Part shown: positions 62,795 to 64,000 of the stretch, one piece after another
How the letters are laid out: every line of letters begins with the position of its first letter
Position numbering within the stretch: the stretch's first letter is position 1
DNA from: Parafrigoribacterium_A soli
GTDB taxonomy: Bacteria; Actinomycetota; Actinomycetes; Actinomycetales; Microbacteriaceae
NCBI RefSeq assembly: GCF_040227235.1
Contig: NZ_JBELNZ010000004.1
Span: 550,440-614,439, forward strand
DNA: 64,000 nt
Reading direction: 5' to 3'
Translations under genes and position numbers: made by a program
The notes under the pieces: model-generated
Database searches by the model: none
What the model was told of the DNA's origin: nothing
What the model saw: only the letters and a program-made list of their open reading frames with translations

Positions 62795-62963
62795 TGTGGT
62801 GCTCCTTGGTCGTGGAGGGATTGCTGGCGGGCAGCACCACAGAGCTTGTGCCTCTGGGGACCGTCCGCCGCAACCCCGGGGCAAGTGCTCCAGATTCGGG
62901 TATCTGGAGCGCAGGAACACTCGGTGACGAGTGTCTTTGTCGTGTTCCGGTGTCAATGCTAGA
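62795..62963 (-). ncRNA. Structured 5' leader of the alternate-signal operon (candidate)
   Basis: Three hairpins lie in the leader: arms GCTCCAGAT/ATCTGGAGC (62887-62910, perfect nine-base stem), ACACTCG/CGAGTGT (62917-62934), and CAGAG/CTCTG near 62840-62860. TTGACA on the minus strand near 62952 could be a -35. Not recognised as a known riboswitch. Confidence 0.45.
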
Positions 62964-62983
62964 TGTCCGCATTTATGCGGACA
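62964..62983. promoter_or_regulatory. 20-bp palindrome upstream of the alternate-signal operon
   Basis: TGTCCGCATTTATGCGGACA has perfect nine-base arms and a two-base centre; a regulator site by its form. Confidence 0.7.
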
Positions 62984-63224
62984 ATGGCTTGTACCCCCCA
63001 GTGCTGGGGCCAGCGTTTGAGGGTCTCCACAATGGACCGGACAGGCCTGTCCGGGGCCTTGTGGGGTTCCTCCATTTCGACGATTTCACAGCTCCGTGAG
63101 CGCTCCCAGGGCACGCAATGGTGGTCGGCGGATAGCATTCTCGGTGTGGGAAAAGTCAGTGGGACCGGAGCAATTCCGCCGCTCCGGGCGCGCTGCCTGC
63201 GACGAGGGAATCACCATCGATAGC

Positions 63225-63854
63225 GTGAACGAGCTCACCAGCCTCGGCGCGATCGCGCGCCTGATCAAGGAGGCGGGATCGACCAAGCGACGGGTACTCG
63301 TCGGCATCGTCGGGCCGCCCGCGGCGGGCAAGTCCACGATCGCCGAGAAGCTCGTGCAACTGCTCGGGCCCACGAGCGCCGTGCTCGGCATGGACGGCTT
63401 TCACCTGCCGCAGCGAACACTCGTGAAACTCGGCAAGCGCGACCGCATGGGCGCCCCCGACACCTTCGACGTGGACGGTTTCGTCTCGCTGCTCATCACG
63501 CTGTCGGGCAACACGGGTGCGACGGTGCTCGCGCCCGGATTCGACCGGGAGATCGAAGAGCCGATTCCGGAGGCGATCCGGCTCGGCCCGGAGCTGAAGA
63601 CCATCGTGGTAGAGGGCAACTATCTGCTTCACGACTCCGGCGGGTGGGAGCGGGTCGCACCGCTTCTCGACCTGAGCTTCTTCGTACGAATCGAGCACGA
63701 CATCCGGATGGCCAGGCTCGTCGAGCGCCACATCCGATACGGCAAGACTCCGGATGCCGCACTCGCCTGGGCGACCGGCCCCGACGCCGACAACGCGCGT
63801 CTCATCGGCGCGACCGCGGAGCGAGCGGACTACATCATCGACATCGCCCAGTAG
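63225..63854 (+). CDS. P-loop nucleoside/nucleotide kinase-like protein
   Basis: 209 residues from GTG 63225, which gives the usual family N-terminus; a GTG at 63144 lies five bases after TAGCAT and is an alternative. Walker A is GPPAAGKS; LGMDGFHLP, VVEGNYLL and ERHIRYGKTP are uridine kinase/PanK-like. Substrate unassigned. Confidence 0.85.
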   Translation: MNELTSLGAIARLIKEAGSTKRRVLVGIVGPPAAGKSTIAEKLVQLLGPTSAVLGMDGFHLPQRTLVKLGKRDRMGAPDTFDVDGFVSLLITLSGNTGATVLAPGFDREIEEPIPEAIRLGPELKTIVVEGNYLLHDSGGWERVAPLLDLSFFVRIEHDIRMARLVERHIRYGKTPDAALAWATGPDADNARLIGATAERADYIIDIAQ

Positions 63855-63915
63855 CCGCGAGCGCGACGCGCGCCTCAGGGCACGCGCCGCGGGACAGCCG
63901 ACTAGGTGTACTCGG

Positions 63916-64000
63916 TCATGACGTTGGTGACACTCGGCTGATTGGTGGTTTGCCTCCGCAGGCGGTGTGTGGTCGATCGTAGTTGTAGTGGTTCAGCCAG
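63916..64000 (-). mobile_element. 3' end of an IS481-type transposase gene
   Basis: On the minus strand the frame gives WLNHYNYDRPHTACGGKPPISRV, the typical IS481-family C-terminus, then stops at 63916. The normal tail (VTNVMTEYT and stop, 63902) is in another frame, explained by two extra bases near 63926-63930. The rest lies beyond the window. Confidence 0.85.

Overview
The window is chromosomal DNA of a high-GC Gram-positive bacterium. It is most likely an actinomycete of the Microbacteriaceae type. This is inferred from the GC-rich codon use, a DUF3073 gene beside purM, a sterol-carrier-like gene beside purF, a PadR/DUF4097 pair, a TipAL-like MerR regulator, frequent start codons lying six bases after a -10 hexamer, and dispersed repeats of a kind common in that group. 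I could not run a search, so the family is an inference.

Region by region. (1) 1-13.9 kb is a surface polysaccharide locus. Nine same-strand genes, almost all coupled by 1-4 base stop/start overlaps, encode a polymerase/ligase fragment, a Wzz/BY-kinase-like protein, a CDP-alcohol phosphotransferase, an anchored DUF4352-like protein, a fused GT2-GT4 glycosyltransferase, a second GT2, a polysaccharide pyruvyl transferase, an FrhB-type iron-sulfur protein and a Wzx flippase. A convergent secreted beta-helix protein and a TagD-like cytidylyltransferase follow. (2) 13.9-21.8 kb holds recQ, a vapBC-like toxin-antitoxin pair, a DUF4287 protein, a long acyl-CoA dehydrogenase/oxidase, an EamA transporter and a DUF2231 protein. 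(3) 21.9-27 kb has a very large secreted endonuclease/5'-nucleotidase and an aldo/keto reductase. (4) 27.1-31.1 kb is a tryptophan catabolic operon: tryptophan dioxygenase, a metal-dependent amidohydrolase that may stand in for the missing formamidase, kynureninase and a PaaX-like regulator. (5) 31.2-39.2 kb holds a DUF559 nuclease-like gene bracketed by direct repeats, a DszC/SfnB-like flavoprotein, an AT-richer island of two unknown genes bounded by a decayed copy of the 3' end of a DEAD-box helicase gene, the intact helicase, and an esterase lipoprotein. (6) 39.2-52.3 kb holds an RND exporter, a MocR/YczE divergent pair, a TipAL-like regulator, a DUF4097-PadR operon, a KimA-like potassium importer followed by two crcB genes, an esterase and a flavin monooxygenase. 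(7) 52.5-59.5 kb holds purine genes (purM, purF, purD, purC) with their usual small actinobacterial neighbours. (8) 59.5-64 kb has a VOC dioxygenase-like protein, a SipW-type alternate-signal export operon (two substrates and an ER-type signal peptidase) behind a long hairpin-rich leader, a P-loop kinase, and the 3' end of an IS481-type transposase.

Cross-cutting structure. Three families of dispersed short repeats, four long intergenic inverted repeats, and a recurring leaderless promoter layout run through the window. One repeat family has entered reading frames and adds residues to RecQ, a DUF4287 protein, the amidohydrolase and a CrcB protein. The systems most worth follow-up are the alternate-signal operon at 60.2-63.0 kb, the formamidase question in the kynurenine operon, and the repeat families.
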